From: Deltaproteobacteria bacterium
GTDB taxonomy: Bacteria > Myxococcota_A > Polyangia > Haliangiales > Haliangiaceae
Assembly (NCBI GenBank): GCA_025353585.1
Contig: JANXOM010000164.1
Span: 1-62,433 of the forward strand
Length of the DNA: 62,433 bases
Direction of reading: 5' to 3'
The notes below the pieces were generated by a model that did not search any database, was not told the origin of the DNA, and saw only the letters and a program-made list of their open reading frames with translations. Made by a program: the position numbers and the translations under genes. Shown here one piece after another: positions 17,442 through 26,275 of this stretch. The first letter of the stretch is position 1; every line of letters begins with the position of its first letter.

Positions 17442-19292
17442 CTACGAGCCCGCACGACGGCTGCGCTCCGCGGGGTCATCTACGCGCTCACCGCCCGCGC
17501 CCGAGCCAGCGGACGGACGCGCGCACCCGAGCACCCGCCGGATCTCGGCGAGCAACTCGGCCGGCTCGTACGGCTTCTCGACCAGGATCGCCCCCCTCGC
17601 CACCATGGCCTGCAGGTCACGATCGGCCGCGTAGCCCGTCGCGACGATCACCGGGACCGCGCTCGTCTCCCGCAACCGGCGGAAGCACTCGGCCCCGTCC
17701 ATGACGGGCATCCCCATGTCGAGGATGACGAGGTCGACCGTGACCGCCGGGTCGCCGGCCAGCCGCAGCGCCTCGTCGCCGTTCGCCGCTTGCAGCACGG
17801 CGATGCCGGCCTTTTGCAGGATGCGCGACAGGGCGATCCGCACCGGCGCCTCGTCATCCACCACGAGGACCGTTCGCTGGGCCGACACGCGCGGCGCGGC
17901 GACGATGGGAGCCGCCGCGGCGACCGGTGGCAGCGGCGCGAGCGACGAGGTGTCCGAGAGGGGGAGCTGCACGATGAACAGCGCGCCGCGTCCGGGAGCG
18001 GACTCGACGGAGACGCCGCCATCGTGCGACTGCACGACGCCCCAGACCGACGACAGCCCCAGGCCCGTGCCTTTGCCGGGGGCTTTGGTCGTGAAGAATG
18101 GCTCGAACAGGCGGGCCTTCGTGGCGTCGTCCATGCCCGCGCCGGTGTCCCGGACGTCGACCTGGACGTAGCGCCCGCCGGGTAACGCGTTGGCGATCCC
18201 GTCCGGGCGCTCGAGATCGACGAGCCGCGTGGTGACCGACAGCACGCCAACCGCGTCCATCGCGTCCGCCGCGTTCAAACAGAGGTTGATGATCACCTGC
18301 CCGAGCTGGGTCGGATCACCGTTGACGCGGGCCCCCGCGCAGCCGAGCTCGCACCGGAGCTCGATGGTTCGCGGCAGCGTGCGCGTCAGCATCGCCGCCG
18401 CGTCGCGGACCACCTGGTCGAACTGGATCAAGCGCTTGCTGTACTGCCCGCGCCGGCTGAACGCGAGGAGGCCCCGCGTGAGCTCCGCGCCGCGCCGGGC
18501 CTGCGCGACGATCTGTCCGAGGTCTGCGTGCGCGCGGTCCGTGTGCAGCTCGTCACGCAGGAGCTCGGCGAAGTTCGCGATCGACGCGAGCACGTTGTTC
18601 ATGTCGTGGGCGAGCCCCGCCGACAGCGTGCCCACGGCCTCCATGCGTTGCGAGTGAAACAGCTGGGCCTCGAGCCGCGTGCGCTCGGCGAGCTGGAGCG
18701 CCAGGCTCGAGTTCGTGGCGGCCTGGCGGAGCGTCGCGTTCTTGAGGATCCGCTGCATGATGATCGCGAACGCGGTCGTGGTGATCCCGGTCAGTCCGTA
18801 CACCAGCTGCACGTGGGGCGGTTCGCGCACGCTGAGCAGCAACCACGTGGCCAGCGTCGCCAGCAGCGTGCCCGTCGTCCATCGGGTGTCGAGGAGGATG
18901 ACCGCGCCGACCAGCATCTCGATCGTCACCAGCAACGAGTACAAGAGGTCCGGCTGCGCCCACGACGCCGCCAGCGTCGACGCGATGGGCGACCACCACA
19001 GCACGGCGCAGACCATGTGCCCGCACCGGGTCGGGATCGCGTCGCGAGCCAGCGCGATCGCGAGCGCCCCGACCAGGGCGCACAGCGTGGACGCAAACGA
19101 GATCTGCCAGCGCCAGACGTCGGTGGCGCCCACCGTGTACGAGACCCACAACACCATCGTGGCGAAGAGCGGCGCGGCGATCGCGCGGGCCCGGACGAGC
19201 GCCATGGTCTCGAGCAGGGCGGTGTCCGCCGATGCAGCGGGCGCGGCGTTCTTCACGATGCCCCGGGTCACGTTAACCCCCCATGTTACCAC
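17442..19292 (-). CDS. Membrane-bound hybrid histidine kinase with C-terminal receiver
   Basis: The protein has up to 616 aa. Its N-terminal part holds about six hydrophobic helices (from ARAIAAPLFATMVLWVSYTV to QLVYGLTGITTTAFAIIM). The kinase core has the phospho-acceptor in SAGLAHDMNNVLASIANF (His229 from this start), an N-box NLCLNAADAM, and ATP-binding motifs DTGAGMD, FEPFFTTKAPGKGTGLGL. After a Pro/Ala linker, a receiver domain has DDEAP and the phospho-accepting Asp in VDLVILDMGMPVMDG (about residue 525). It is a two-component relay protein at the inner membrane; the signal is unknown. The ATG at 19202, giving MALVRARAI, is an alternative start closer to the first helix. Confidence 0.9.
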   Translation of the reverse strand: MVTWGVNVTRGIVKNAAPAASADTALLETMALVRARAIAAPLFATMVLWVSYTVGATDVWRWQISFASTLCALVGALAIALARDAIPTRCGHMVCAVLWWSPIASTLAASWAQPDLLYSLLVTIEMLVGAVILLDTRWTTGTLLATLATWLLLSVREPPHVQLVYGLTGITTTAFAIIMQRILKNATLRQAATNSSLALQLAERTRLEAQLFHSQRMEAVGTLSAGLAHDMNNVLASIANFAELLRDELHTDRAHADLGQIVAQARRGAELTRGLLAFSRRGQYSKRLIQFDQVVRDAAAMLTRTLPRTIELRCELGCAGARVNGDPTQLGQVIINLCLNAADAMDAVGVLSVTTRLVDLERPDGIANALPGGRYVQVDVRDTGAGMDDATKARLFEPFFTTKAPGKGTGLGLSSVWGVVQSHDGGVSVESAPGRGALFIVQLPLSDTSSLAPLPPVAAAAPIVAAPRVSAQRTVLVVDDEAPVRIALSRILQKAGIAVLQAANGDEALRLAGDPAVTVDLVILDMGMPVMDGAECFRRLRETSAVPVIVATGYAADRDLQAMVARGAILVEKPYEPAELLAEIRRVLGCARPSAGSGAGGERVDDPAERSRRAGS

Positions 19293-19368
19293 GGGCGGCG
19301 GACGGCATGCGCGGGGTTCGCTCGGTCGTCGACCCGCGAAGCGTGGGGTGGTGCGGGGGCACGCGGGC

Positions 19369-21453
19369 CTAACCGACCGCTGCCATCGGGGGCCGCGCGG
19401 AGCGGTCGAGCTCCATCACGCACCGCGGGAAGCTCGCGGTCCATCGCGTCCCGCGCCCCGAGGTCGTGCTCACGCTGAGCTGGCCGCCGAGATCGCGGAC
19501 CTCGGCCAGCACCGCGCCCATGCCGACGCCCCGCCCCGACAGCTCGGTCGTCACCTCCTTCGTGCTGATCCCGTCCGCGAACAGCACCGCTTCGAGGTCG
19601 GCCCGCGTCTGATGCGGGAGCCCGTGCTTGCGCGCGCTCGTGGCGACGCGGTCCCAGTCGATGCCACGACCGTCGTCCTCGAGGCTGACCACGAGCTCCG
19701 AGTCGTCCGCGAACGTCCGCACCGTCAGCGTGCCGGGCGCGAGCTTGCCGGCCGCGGTGCGCTCGTCGGGCGTCTCGAGGCCGTGGTCGATCGCGTTCCT
19801 CACGACGTGGACGAACGCGCCCCAGAAGCCGGCAAAGCGCTCGATGGGCAGCCGGACGCCGTTCGCCTCCACGACCACGGCGATGTCGCCCTTGTCGAGC
19901 CGACGCGCGAGGCTGCGGGCTTGCTGCGCGATGCGCAAAAGGCGCACCTCCGTCGGCTCCAGCGTCCAGGCGCGCATCACCCGTCCGAGCTCGGCGTGCG
20001 GCACCTCGCCGTCCACGGCGGCGAGCAGGCTGTCGTATTCGACGCGGGTCACCTGGAGCGCGGCCCGGTCACCGCCCAGCAGGCTCTTGATGCGCTGCGC
20101 GTTCGCGTCCCAGACGAGGGCGAGGGCCGCGCGTTGAGCGGGGGTGATGGGCTCCCCGGACTCCTCGGCGAGGGACTCGAGCTCGTGGCAGGTCTTGGAC
20201 AGGCCTTCCAGCCCGAAGGTCGCCGCGTTGCCCTTCAACGTGTGGATCCAGCGGCGGACGTCGATCGCGGGCGCGTCGGCGCCGTCGGCGAGCCGCGCGG
20301 CGAGGCGATCGGTCTCGGTCACGAACTCGACCACGCCCGTGCGGTCCGTCGCGATGCGTTCGAACACGCTCAGGAGCTCCCGCTGCTCCTGCTCGCTGCG
20401 CAGCCGCTCGACCTCGTTCGTGACGTCGGACAGCACCATCAAGATCGTCGCCACGGTGTCGCCGACCAGCGTGAGTCGATACTCGATCTCGATGTGCCGG
20501 TCTGCGGCGCGGAAGCGGCGCGGCAACTGCGCCACCACCAGGTCGCTCGGCATGATGCCGGCGGCCAGGCTGTTGAGGCCGAGCTCGAGCCACAGCGCGG
20601 CCTCTGGAGCGGTCCGGCCGAGGTACTCCCACACCAACTCCTCGGCGCCACACGAGCCGAGCCACCGCTCGAGAATCGCGGAGCGCTCGTTCGCCATGCG
20701 GCCGTCGACCGTGACGCTCAAGAAGCCCTGTCCGACCGTGTCGAGGACGACCTTCATGCGGCGGGTGCGTTCGGCCAGCTCCTCGGCGCGCTGCTCGAGG
20801 AGGAAGGTCTTGCGCACGCCCAGCACGAAGTTGTCGTGCACCTGCTTGGACCCGACCGCCAGGAACCCGAGGTACAGGACGAAGACCGACGCGAAGCCGA
20901 GCGTCGTCCGCGAGCCGTCGCCGCCGACCGCGAGGTAGACGACCGTCGGCCCCAGGATGGCCGTCAGGTAGGCCTGGGCGAGGCGGACGCTCGGCCCGAG
21001 CGAGCTCATGGCCCCCGCGGCCGCGCCCGCGGTCGAGATCAGCATGATCATCGAGGCGGCGCCGAACCCGACCGCGCGCGTCCACACCGCGCATCCGACA
21101 CCCCACGACAGGCCCGCGAGGAGGGTCGTCGCCCGGAACTGGCGCGCCCACCCCACGGGGTGGCGCACGTAGGCCGTCGCGAAGGAGCGGGCGACCGCGA
21201 GTCGGGCCGCCGACACGATCACCGCCCACGCGATCGCCACGGCGGCGGCGGACGGGTAGGCGGTCACGGCCGACGTCGTGGCCAGGAAGATCGTCAACAG
21301 GAGCATGTAGGCAAACACGCCAGCGACCGAACGCTTCGCGAGCATCTGGTCGATCTCGAAGCGGATCGCGACCGCCTCGGCGCCGGTGGGAGGCGCCACA
21401 CTCGACCGAGCCGCAACGTCCCGAGGTGTCGAGGCAACGCGAAGCATCCGCAT
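19369..21453 (-). CDS. CheA-like membrane histidine kinase with Hpt and HATPase, no CheW domain
   Basis: This 694-aa protein opens with about seven hydrophobic segments (AGVFAYMLLLTIFLATTSAV to GFASVFVLYLGFLAVGSKQ). A linker helix and a PAS-like segment (VVLDTVGQGFLSVTVDGRM) follow. An Hpt domain has the phospho-acceptor in WIHTLKGNAATFGLEGLSK (His about 404), and a CheA-type HATPase has HVVRNAIDHGLETPDERTAAGK, DDGRGID and GRGVGMGAV. The protein stops right after the ATPase, so the CheW-like regulatory domain of true CheA is missing. It probably senses a membrane signal and phosphorylates an unlinked response regulator. The start is the ATG at 21453, with a second at 21447. It is divergent from the P450 gene. 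Confidence 0.88.
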   Translation of the reverse strand: MRMLRVASTPRDVAARSSVAPPTGAEAVAIRFEIDQMLAKRSVAGVFAYMLLLTIFLATTSAVTAYPSAAAVAIAWAVIVSAARLAVARSFATAYVRHPVGWARQFRATTLLAGLSWGVGCAVWTRAVGFGAASMIMLISTAGAAAGAMSSLGPSVRLAQAYLTAILGPTVVYLAVGGDGSRTTLGFASVFVLYLGFLAVGSKQVHDNFVLGVRKTFLLEQRAEELAERTRRMKVVLDTVGQGFLSVTVDGRMANERSAILERWLGSCGAEELVWEYLGRTAPEAALWLELGLNSLAAGIMPSDLVVAQLPRRFRAADRHIEIEYRLTLVGDTVATILMVLSDVTNEVERLRSEQEQRELLSVFERIATDRTGVVEFVTETDRLAARLADGADAPAIDVRRWIHTLKGNAATFGLEGLSKTCHELESLAEESGEPITPAQRAALALVWDANAQRIKSLLGGDRAALQVTRVEYDSLLAAVDGEVPHAELGRVMRAWTLEPTEVRLLRIAQQARSLARRLDKGDIAVVVEANGVRLPIERFAGFWGAFVHVVRNAIDHGLETPDERTAAGKLAPGTLTVRTFADDSELVVSLEDDGRGIDWDRVATSARKHGLPHQTRADLEAVLFADGISTKEVTTELSGRGVGMGAVLAEVRDLGGQLSVSTTSGRGTRWTASFPRCVMELDRSARPPMAAVG

Positions 21454-21615
21454 GTAATCGACCAGGCGCCGAGTCTGTCGAGGCCGGTCGGGACCGTCGG
21501 GCGCGAGGCGGACGGCCGCGCGCGGAATCGCCGGCGGGAGTCGCGAGGCGCGGCCGGGTGCGCGGGGTCCTCGCGGGCACGGCGGAGCCGCCTCCGCTTC
21601 GCGTAGAGTGCCGGG

Positions 21616-22974
21616 ATGGAAGCGGCCGCCATCACCTATCCGCCCGGGCCGCGCGCGCCCGCGCTCGTGCAGACCGCGATGTACGTGCGCGAACCGGTCC
21701 GCGCGCTCGAGCGGTGGGCGGCCGAGCACGGCGACCTGTTCACGATCAAGCTCGCCTCGGTCGGGCGGTTCGTGTTCGCCGCCGCGCCGCGCGAGATCCG
21801 GCAGATCTTCACGGCGGATCCGGAGCACGTGCAGGCCGGGCGCGCGGCCGGGCAGATCTTGCCCATCGTGGGCCCGCAGTCGGTGCTCACGCTCGACGGG
21901 CAGCCGCACCACCGGCACCGCCGGATGATGTTGCCGCCGTTCCACGGCGAGCGCATGTCCGCGTACGCCGAGGTCATGCGCGCGGCCACGCTCCGCGCGA
22001 TGGCGAGCTGGCCGACGCACGCGGCGTTCCCGCTCCACCCGCAGCTCAAGCAGGTCGCGGTCGAGGTCCTGCTGCGCACGGTGTTCGGCATCACGTCGCC
22101 GGCGCGGATCGCCGCGTTCGCGCGCAGGTTCTCCGACCTGATGGATCGCTGGTCGTCGCCGCTCCTCCCGATGCTCGCGTTCTACGGCGTCGATCCGATC
22201 GAGATCGCGCCGTGGCTCCCCGTCGCGCGCCGGAAGCGAGCGCTCGACCGCGCGTTGCACGCGGAGATCGCGGCGCGGCGCGGGCGCACCGATCCCGACG
22301 CGACCGACATCTTCAGCCTGCTCCTGGCCGCGCGCGACGAGCACGGCGAGCCGCTCTCGCCCGCCGAGCTCCGCGACGAGCTCGTCACCCTGATGATCGC
22401 CGGCCACGAGACGTCCGCGGCCGCCCTCGCGTGGGCGATCGAGCGGATCCTGACCCACCCCGAGGTCGAAGCGCGGCTGCGCGAGGAGCTCGCCTCGATC
22501 ACGCGCGACGGCGTCGTCGACGTCACCGCGGTCGACAAGCTCCCCTACCTCGACGGCGTCGTGCGCGAGACTTTGCGCCAGCGCCCGATCCTCGCGTTCG
22601 TGGCGCGCCGCACGACGGTGCCGTTCGAGATCGGGGACTACCGCGTGCCGGCGGGCACGTTCCTGTGCCCCGCGATCCACCTCGCGCATCGCCGCGCGGA
22701 GGCGTACCCCGAGCCCGACCAGTTCCGGCCCGAGCGCTTCGTCGGCAAGAAGCTCGACCCCTACGCGTGGCTGCCGTTCGGCGGCGGCGGGCGGCGCTGC
22801 CTCGGCATCGCGTTCGCGTTGTTCGAGATCAAGGTGATCCTCGCCACGGTGCTCGCCGGCTCCCGGCTGCGCCTCGAGGCGGGCGCGCCCTTGCCCCGCA
22901 CGCAGCTCGGCATCACCGTGGCGCCGGCGCGGGGGACGCGCGTCATCGCGAGCGCGATCACGGCGGCGCGCTGA
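21616..22974 (+). CDS. Cytochrome P450
   Basis: This bacterial class P450 of 452 aa has the I-helix oxygen-activation motif AGHETSAAAL, the K-helix ETLRQRP (ExxR), and the heme-binding loop FGGGGRRCLG with the thiolate ligand at Cys395. The N-terminus, MEAAAITYPPGPRAPALVQT, lacks a membrane anchor, so it is soluble and needs separate redox partners, none of which is adjacent. It resembles the CYP family common in myxobacteria and actinobacteria that act on fatty acids, terpenoids or secondary metabolites. Its last 17 bp overlap the 3' end of the convergent membrane-protein gene. Confidence 0.95.
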   Translation: MEAAAITYPPGPRAPALVQTAMYVREPVRALERWAAEHGDLFTIKLASVGRFVFAAAPREIRQIFTADPEHVQAGRAAGQILPIVGPQSVLTLDGQPHHRHRRMMLPPFHGERMSAYAEVMRAATLRAMASWPTHAAFPLHPQLKQVAVEVLLRTVFGITSPARIAAFARRFSDLMDRWSSPLLPMLAFYGVDPIEIAPWLPVARRKRALDRALHAEIAARRGRTDPDATDIFSLLLAARDEHGEPLSPAELRDELVTLMIAGHETSAAALAWAIERILTHPEVEARLREELASITRDGVVDVTAVDKLPYLDGVVRETLRQRPILAFVARRTTVPFEIGDYRVPAGTFLCPAIHLAHRRAEAYPEPDQFRPERFVGKKLDPYAWLPFGGGGRRCLGIAFALFEIKVILATVLAGSRLRLEAGAPLPRTQLGITVAPARGTRVIASAITAAR

Positions 22975-23938
22975 CGTCCGGCCCGGGGGCCTGCCGCGCC
23001 GCGCGCAGGCGCAGGAGCGACGGGGTGCCGAGGAGCAAGACCGGCGCGAGGTGGATCAAATGGTAGAGCAGGGCGCACGCGACCGCGCGCTCGGTCGAGA
23101 GCCCCGACGCGATCAGCGCCCACGCGGCGGCGGCCTCGAACACGCCGAGCTGGCCGGGCGTGCTCGGGACCGCGCTGCTGAGGTTCACGGCGATGTAGCC
23201 GAGCACGCACGCCGCCGGATCGACGGGGATCGCGAGCGCGTGCAGCGCGAGCGCGAGCATGCCGACATCGGAGAGCTCCGAGAGCAGCGACCACGCGAAG
23301 GCCCGCGCCACGACGCGCCCGTCGTGCAGGCGCGCGAGCGAGCGGCCGAGCTCGAGCAGCCAGCGCCCGACCTTGCTCGTCGGGGCGGCCCCGCCGCCGC
23401 GCTCGGCTCGGCGCACCCCGGCCACCACGGCGACCGCGAGCACGGGGCCGATCGCGCCGAGCACCGTCGCGACCACGAGCGGGTAGTGAACCGCCGCCGG
23501 GGTGTCGCCGAGCAGCAGCGGGCCGGCGAACGCGGCGAGCGCGCAACCCGCGATCATCTTCTCCCACAGCTGGACCGCCAACATGCTCTCGGTCGACACG
23601 CCATGCCGCTGCAGCGCGAACACGCGCGCGGCCGATCCCGCGATCGGCGACACGATGTACCCGAGCGCGACCGAGCCGTAGATCAGGTGCGCGAGCTCGC
23701 GGAGCGGGACCTCGCCCGGGAGCGCGGAGAGCAACGCGCGCGTCCGCATCACCCGCGTCCCGAGTCGGACCACGCCGTTGAGGACCATCGCCGCCACGAC
23801 CCAGAGCGGCGCGGCGCCGGCCAGCACGGCGAGCGCGGCCGTGAGATCGAGCCGCCGCACGAACACCACCGCGAACACCGCGAACGCGGCGATCAGCAGC
23901 GGCCGGATCCACCGCGTCAGCCGCGGCGGGGCGCCCAT
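22958..23938 (-). CDS. LPG-synthase-TM-type (UPF0104) membrane protein
   Basis: The 326-aa polytopic membrane protein has about eight helices (LLIAAFAVFAVVFVRRLD, LAHLIYGSVALGYIVSPIAG and others). It bears the family pattern of lysylphosphatidylglycerol-synthetase transmembrane regions, for example NLSSAVPSTPGQLGVFEAAA, which matches the conserved PxxPGxxGxxE segment. Such proteins flip or help synthesise lipids. It is the last gene of a three-gene overlapping operon: its start overlaps the end of the kinase-fold gene by 22 bp. Together with the glycosyltransferase this suggests glycolipid synthesis and translocation, by inference. Its 3' end overlaps the P450 gene by 17 bp. Confidence 0.8.
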   Translation of the reverse strand: MGAPPRLTRWIRPLLIAAFAVFAVVFVRRLDLTAALAVLAGAAPLWVVAAMVLNGVVRLGTRVMRTRALLSALPGEVPLRELAHLIYGSVALGYIVSPIAGSAARVFALQRHGVSTESMLAVQLWEKMIAGCALAAFAGPLLLGDTPAAVHYPLVVATVLGAIGPVLAVAVVAGVRRAERGGGAAPTSKVGRWLLELGRSLARLHDGRVVARAFAWSLLSELSDVGMLALALHALAIPVDPAACVLGYIAVNLSSAVPSTPGQLGVFEAAAAWALIASGLSTERAVACALLYHLIHLAPVLLLGTPSLLRLRAARQAPGPDVSAPP

Positions 23939-24801
23939 CGTGCGCGCTCCATGTCGAGCAGCCGACCGAACTTGCGCAGGTGCTGCTCGGCGACGCCGAA
24001 CGCCGCCCGGTCCTCGGCGCTCCGCTCGCCGTAGCCCGCGAGCAGGCCGGCGCGGGTGTCAGCGGTGGGCATCAGCACCGCGGCGTACGCGAGATCGAAG
24101 CCGCGCCGCGCCGGCGTGGCGCCGCTGCACTCGGCGAACTCGAGGTCGAACAACACGAGCCGGTCGGTGGCGCGGGCGACCAGCATGTTGCCGGGGTGGC
24201 CATCGGCGAGCGTCACGCCCAGGCCATGCACGCCGGCCAGGAGCGCGCCGACCTCGCGCGCGCGCGCCTCGCCGTCCGGCGCGTACAGCGCGGTCGCGGC
24301 GGGGGCGCCGTCGATCCATTCGATCGCGATCAGCCGGTGCTCCGGCGCGGCGGCGAGGCAACGCGGCACGGGCACCCCGTGGGCCCCGAGGAACCGGAGG
24401 GCGGCCGCCTCGCGCCCGATCCGCGCCGCCCCCGAGGTGGTCGCCGCGTAGACGTAGTTCGCGCCGAAGCGCCGCGCGCCCCACGCCATCAGCGAGCCGA
24501 ACGGCAGCGCGCGCTTGATGACCAGGCGCGTCGCGGGCGCGCCCCCGCCGGTCAGGCGCACCGCGATCACCGCGTTGCTCTTCCCCGTGCCGAGCGGCTC
24601 GGCGTCGACCGTGCGGCCGGCGAGGAGCGCGTGCAGCTGCAACCGCTCGAGCGCGCGCCGCGCCGCGCTCCCCGTGGCGAGCGCACGGCGCGCGAGCACC
24701 GCCGCGCCATAGGTCACTCCGAGCGCCGGCGCGAGCGCGAGGGTCGCGGCGGCGAGGCGCGCGTTGCCCGAGCCGCGGGGGGGCCGCTCAGCGCGCGGCA
24801 T
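23917..24801 (-). CDS. Protein-kinase-fold/phosphotransferase-like protein
   Basis: This 294-aa protein looks like a small APH/lipopolysaccharide-kinase-type kinase. It has an invariant-Lys-like strand (RLVIKRALPFG), the hinge RLIAIEWIDGAP, a catalytic-loop equivalent LADGHPGNMLVA, and the metal-binding DLEFAE in place of DFG. The classical HxD is modified (DGHPGN), as in some lipid or sugar kinases and in RIO-like proteins. An N-terminal hydrophobic segment (AAATLALAPALGVTYGAAVL) could anchor it to the membrane. It overlaps the upstream glycosyltransferase by 14 bp and the downstream membrane gene by 22 bp, so translation is probably coupled. The phosphorylated substrate is unknown, perhaps a glycolipid. 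Confidence 0.68.
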   Translation of the reverse strand: MPRAERPPRGSGNARLAAATLALAPALGVTYGAAVLARRALATGSAARRALERLQLHALLAGRTVDAEPLGTGKSNAVIAVRLTGGGAPATRLVIKRALPFGSLMAWGARRFGANYVYAATTSGAARIGREAAALRFLGAHGVPVPRCLAAAPEHRLIAIEWIDGAPAATALYAPDGEARAREVGALLAGVHGLGVTLADGHPGNMLVARATDRLVLFDLEFAECSGATPARRGFDLAYAAVLMPTADTRAGLLAGYGERSAEDRAAFGVAEQHLRKFGRLLDMERARWAPRRG

Positions 24802-25933
24802 AGTGAATGCCGCTGACGGCGCGATCCGACGAGCCGGGCAGGCCCCTGAGCAAGTAGCGCGCGACGCGCCGCGCCGACCCGCGGATCGCCGCCCGCTGCC
24901 CGCGCTGGCCGAGCTCGCGCAACCGCTCCGGGTCCGCGGCGAGCCCCGCGAGTAACGAGCTCGTGTCGCGATGATCGGTCGCGGTGATGCCCGCCCCCGC
25001 CTCCACGATCTTCAGGAGGTTGCCGTGCTCCTGCCCGAAGGCGGGCCACGGCATCACCATCGCGCGGCCGCGCGCGAGGCACTCCGTGGACACCAGCCCG
25101 CCGGTCTTGGTCACCACGACGTGCGCCTGATCGAGCGCGTCGCGCAGGCCCGGCAGCGCCGCGTGGACGACCGCGTCGAGGCCGCGCTGGCGGACCAGCC
25201 GCTCGATGCCCGCGCGGAACGCGTCGTCCTTGCCGGCCACGATCGCGTAGCGCAGCGGCGCGGCCGGATCGAGCGACGCGATCGTCGCGCGGACGAGCGC
25301 CGTCGGCACGCCGCCGGTGAGGAGCAGCACCTCGAGCGGGAGCCGGTGCGGCAGCACGACCGGCGGCTCGTCCATCGTCGGCGCGATCGGGATGCCGGTG
25401 ATGTGGACGCGGTTCCAGTGCACGTCGCGCCGCATGATCGAGCGCGCGACCGCCGCGCTCGGGACGAAGTAGTCGCTGACCCCGGGATAGATCCAGCCTT
25501 CGTGCGCGACGTAGTCCGTGACGACGATCGACACGGGCGAGTGCAGCTTCTTGTCGACGACCAGCCGCGACGCGGCCATCGCCGGGAGGTAGTGCGTGCA
25601 CACGATCCGGTCCGGCTGTGCCTCGCGCAGGAACGTCGCGAGCCGGTGGAGCAGGACCTTGTTGAGCTGATGGCGCACCTTGTCGGCGGGGCCCGGCAAG
25701 CCGCGATCGGTCTTGCGGAACACCCAGTCCCACAGCTCGCCGCCGTGCAGCTGCAGCGTTTTCCACGCGAGGTCGTAGCGAAACCACGCGGGCGCGAAGC
25801 CGAGCACGTCGAGGACCTCGACCACGGCGTCGCCGCGCTCGGCGAGGATCGCGTTACCGACCGCGGTCGCGACCGAGCGATGTCCGCCGCCGGCCGGGCT
25901 GAACAGGATGACGACCCTCGGAGCGCGGACCAC
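24788..25933 (-). CDS. MGDG-synthase-like GT28-family glycosyltransferase
   Basis: The protein has about 381 aa. The N-terminal domain has RVVILFSPAGGGHRSVATAV, the glycine loop of monogalactosyldiacylglycerol-synthase-like transferases. The acceptor-domain pattern CTHYLPAMAASRLV and VTDYVAHEGWIYPGVSDYFV follows. The C-terminal donor-binding domain has VLLLTGGVP and VVTKTGGLVSTECLARGRAMVMPWP. It is therefore likely to transfer a sugar from a nucleotide donor to a diacylglycerol-type or lipid acceptor at the inner membrane face. I set the start at the GTG at 25933, because upstream codons belong to a repeat-rich spacer. It is the first gene of the operon with the kinase-fold and membrane proteins. 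Confidence 0.82.
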   Translation of the reverse strand: MVRAPRVVILFSPAGGGHRSVATAVGNAILAERGDAVVEVLDVLGFAPAWFRYDLAWKTLQLHGGELWDWVFRKTDRGLPGPADKVRHQLNKVLLHRLATFLREAQPDRIVCTHYLPAMAASRLVVDKKLHSPVSIVVTDYVAHEGWIYPGVSDYFVPSAAVARSIMRRDVHWNRVHITGIPIAPTMDEPPVVLPHRLPLEVLLLTGGVPTALVRATIASLDPAAPLRYAIVAGKDDAFRAGIERLVRQRGLDAVVHAALPGLRDALDQAHVVVTKTGGLVSTECLARGRAMVMPWPAFGQEHGNLLKIVEAGAGITATDHRDTSSLLAGLAADPERLRELGQRGQRAAIRGSARRVARYLLRGLPGSSDRAVSGIHYAAR

Positions 25934-26275
25934 GCGTGATGGTGCGCCGCGGTCCCGCGCGCGGTCAACCGGGCGCAGATTTGTTCCGCGGGTTACCGGC
26001 GCGGCGCGCAGCCGGGGCCCCCGGGACCACGATGCGACCTCCGGCTCGGTCCTGGAGCGCGGGGTCGCGGAGCGCGGGGTCGCGGAGCGCGGGGTCGCGA
26101 GCGTGGGCGCGGATCGCGGCGACGGGTTCCCGAGCGGTCTGCGTGAGTGGCCTGCTTCGTCAACGTGGAGGCTCTCTCGGCGTGAGCGTGCGCGCTCGCG
26201 GTGGCGGCCCGGCACGCTCCCGAGCCACGCGCGGCTCCGACGGCTTGGCCTGCAATTTGATGGCCTGCACCGCCG
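25934..26275. other. Spacer between divergent operon and kinase gene, with short tandem repeat
   Basis: This 340-bp spacer separates the glycosyltransferase operon from the RsbRD_N-type kinase gene. Apart from the 15-bp tandem repeat described separately, I see no coding signal or hairpin. Both promoters should lie here. Confidence 0.4.
26054..26098. repeat. Three tandem copies of a 15-bp unit
   Basis: GGAGCGCGGGGTCGC occurs three times head to tail without mismatch (26054-26068, 26069-26083, 26084-26098). It is a multiple of three but lies outside any convincing gene. It may be a simple slippage repeat or binding sites upstream of the kinase gene. Confidence 0.7.

Noticed and set aside
17297..17479. 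Ser/Pro-rich 60-codon minus-strand frame
   Set aside because: Another frame over the same bases gives the two-helix DUF5670-like protein, which has the real family pattern.
19369..22689. N-terminal extension of the CheA-like kinase beyond 21453
   Set aside because: The added region is antisense to the P450 gene and Arg/Glu-rich; the natural start is the ATG pair at 21453/21447.
26054..26098. 15-bp tandem repeat as a coding repeat
   Set aside because: It would encode Ala/Gly/Ser-Arg runs in frames with no other protein-like sequence, so it is treated as non-coding.
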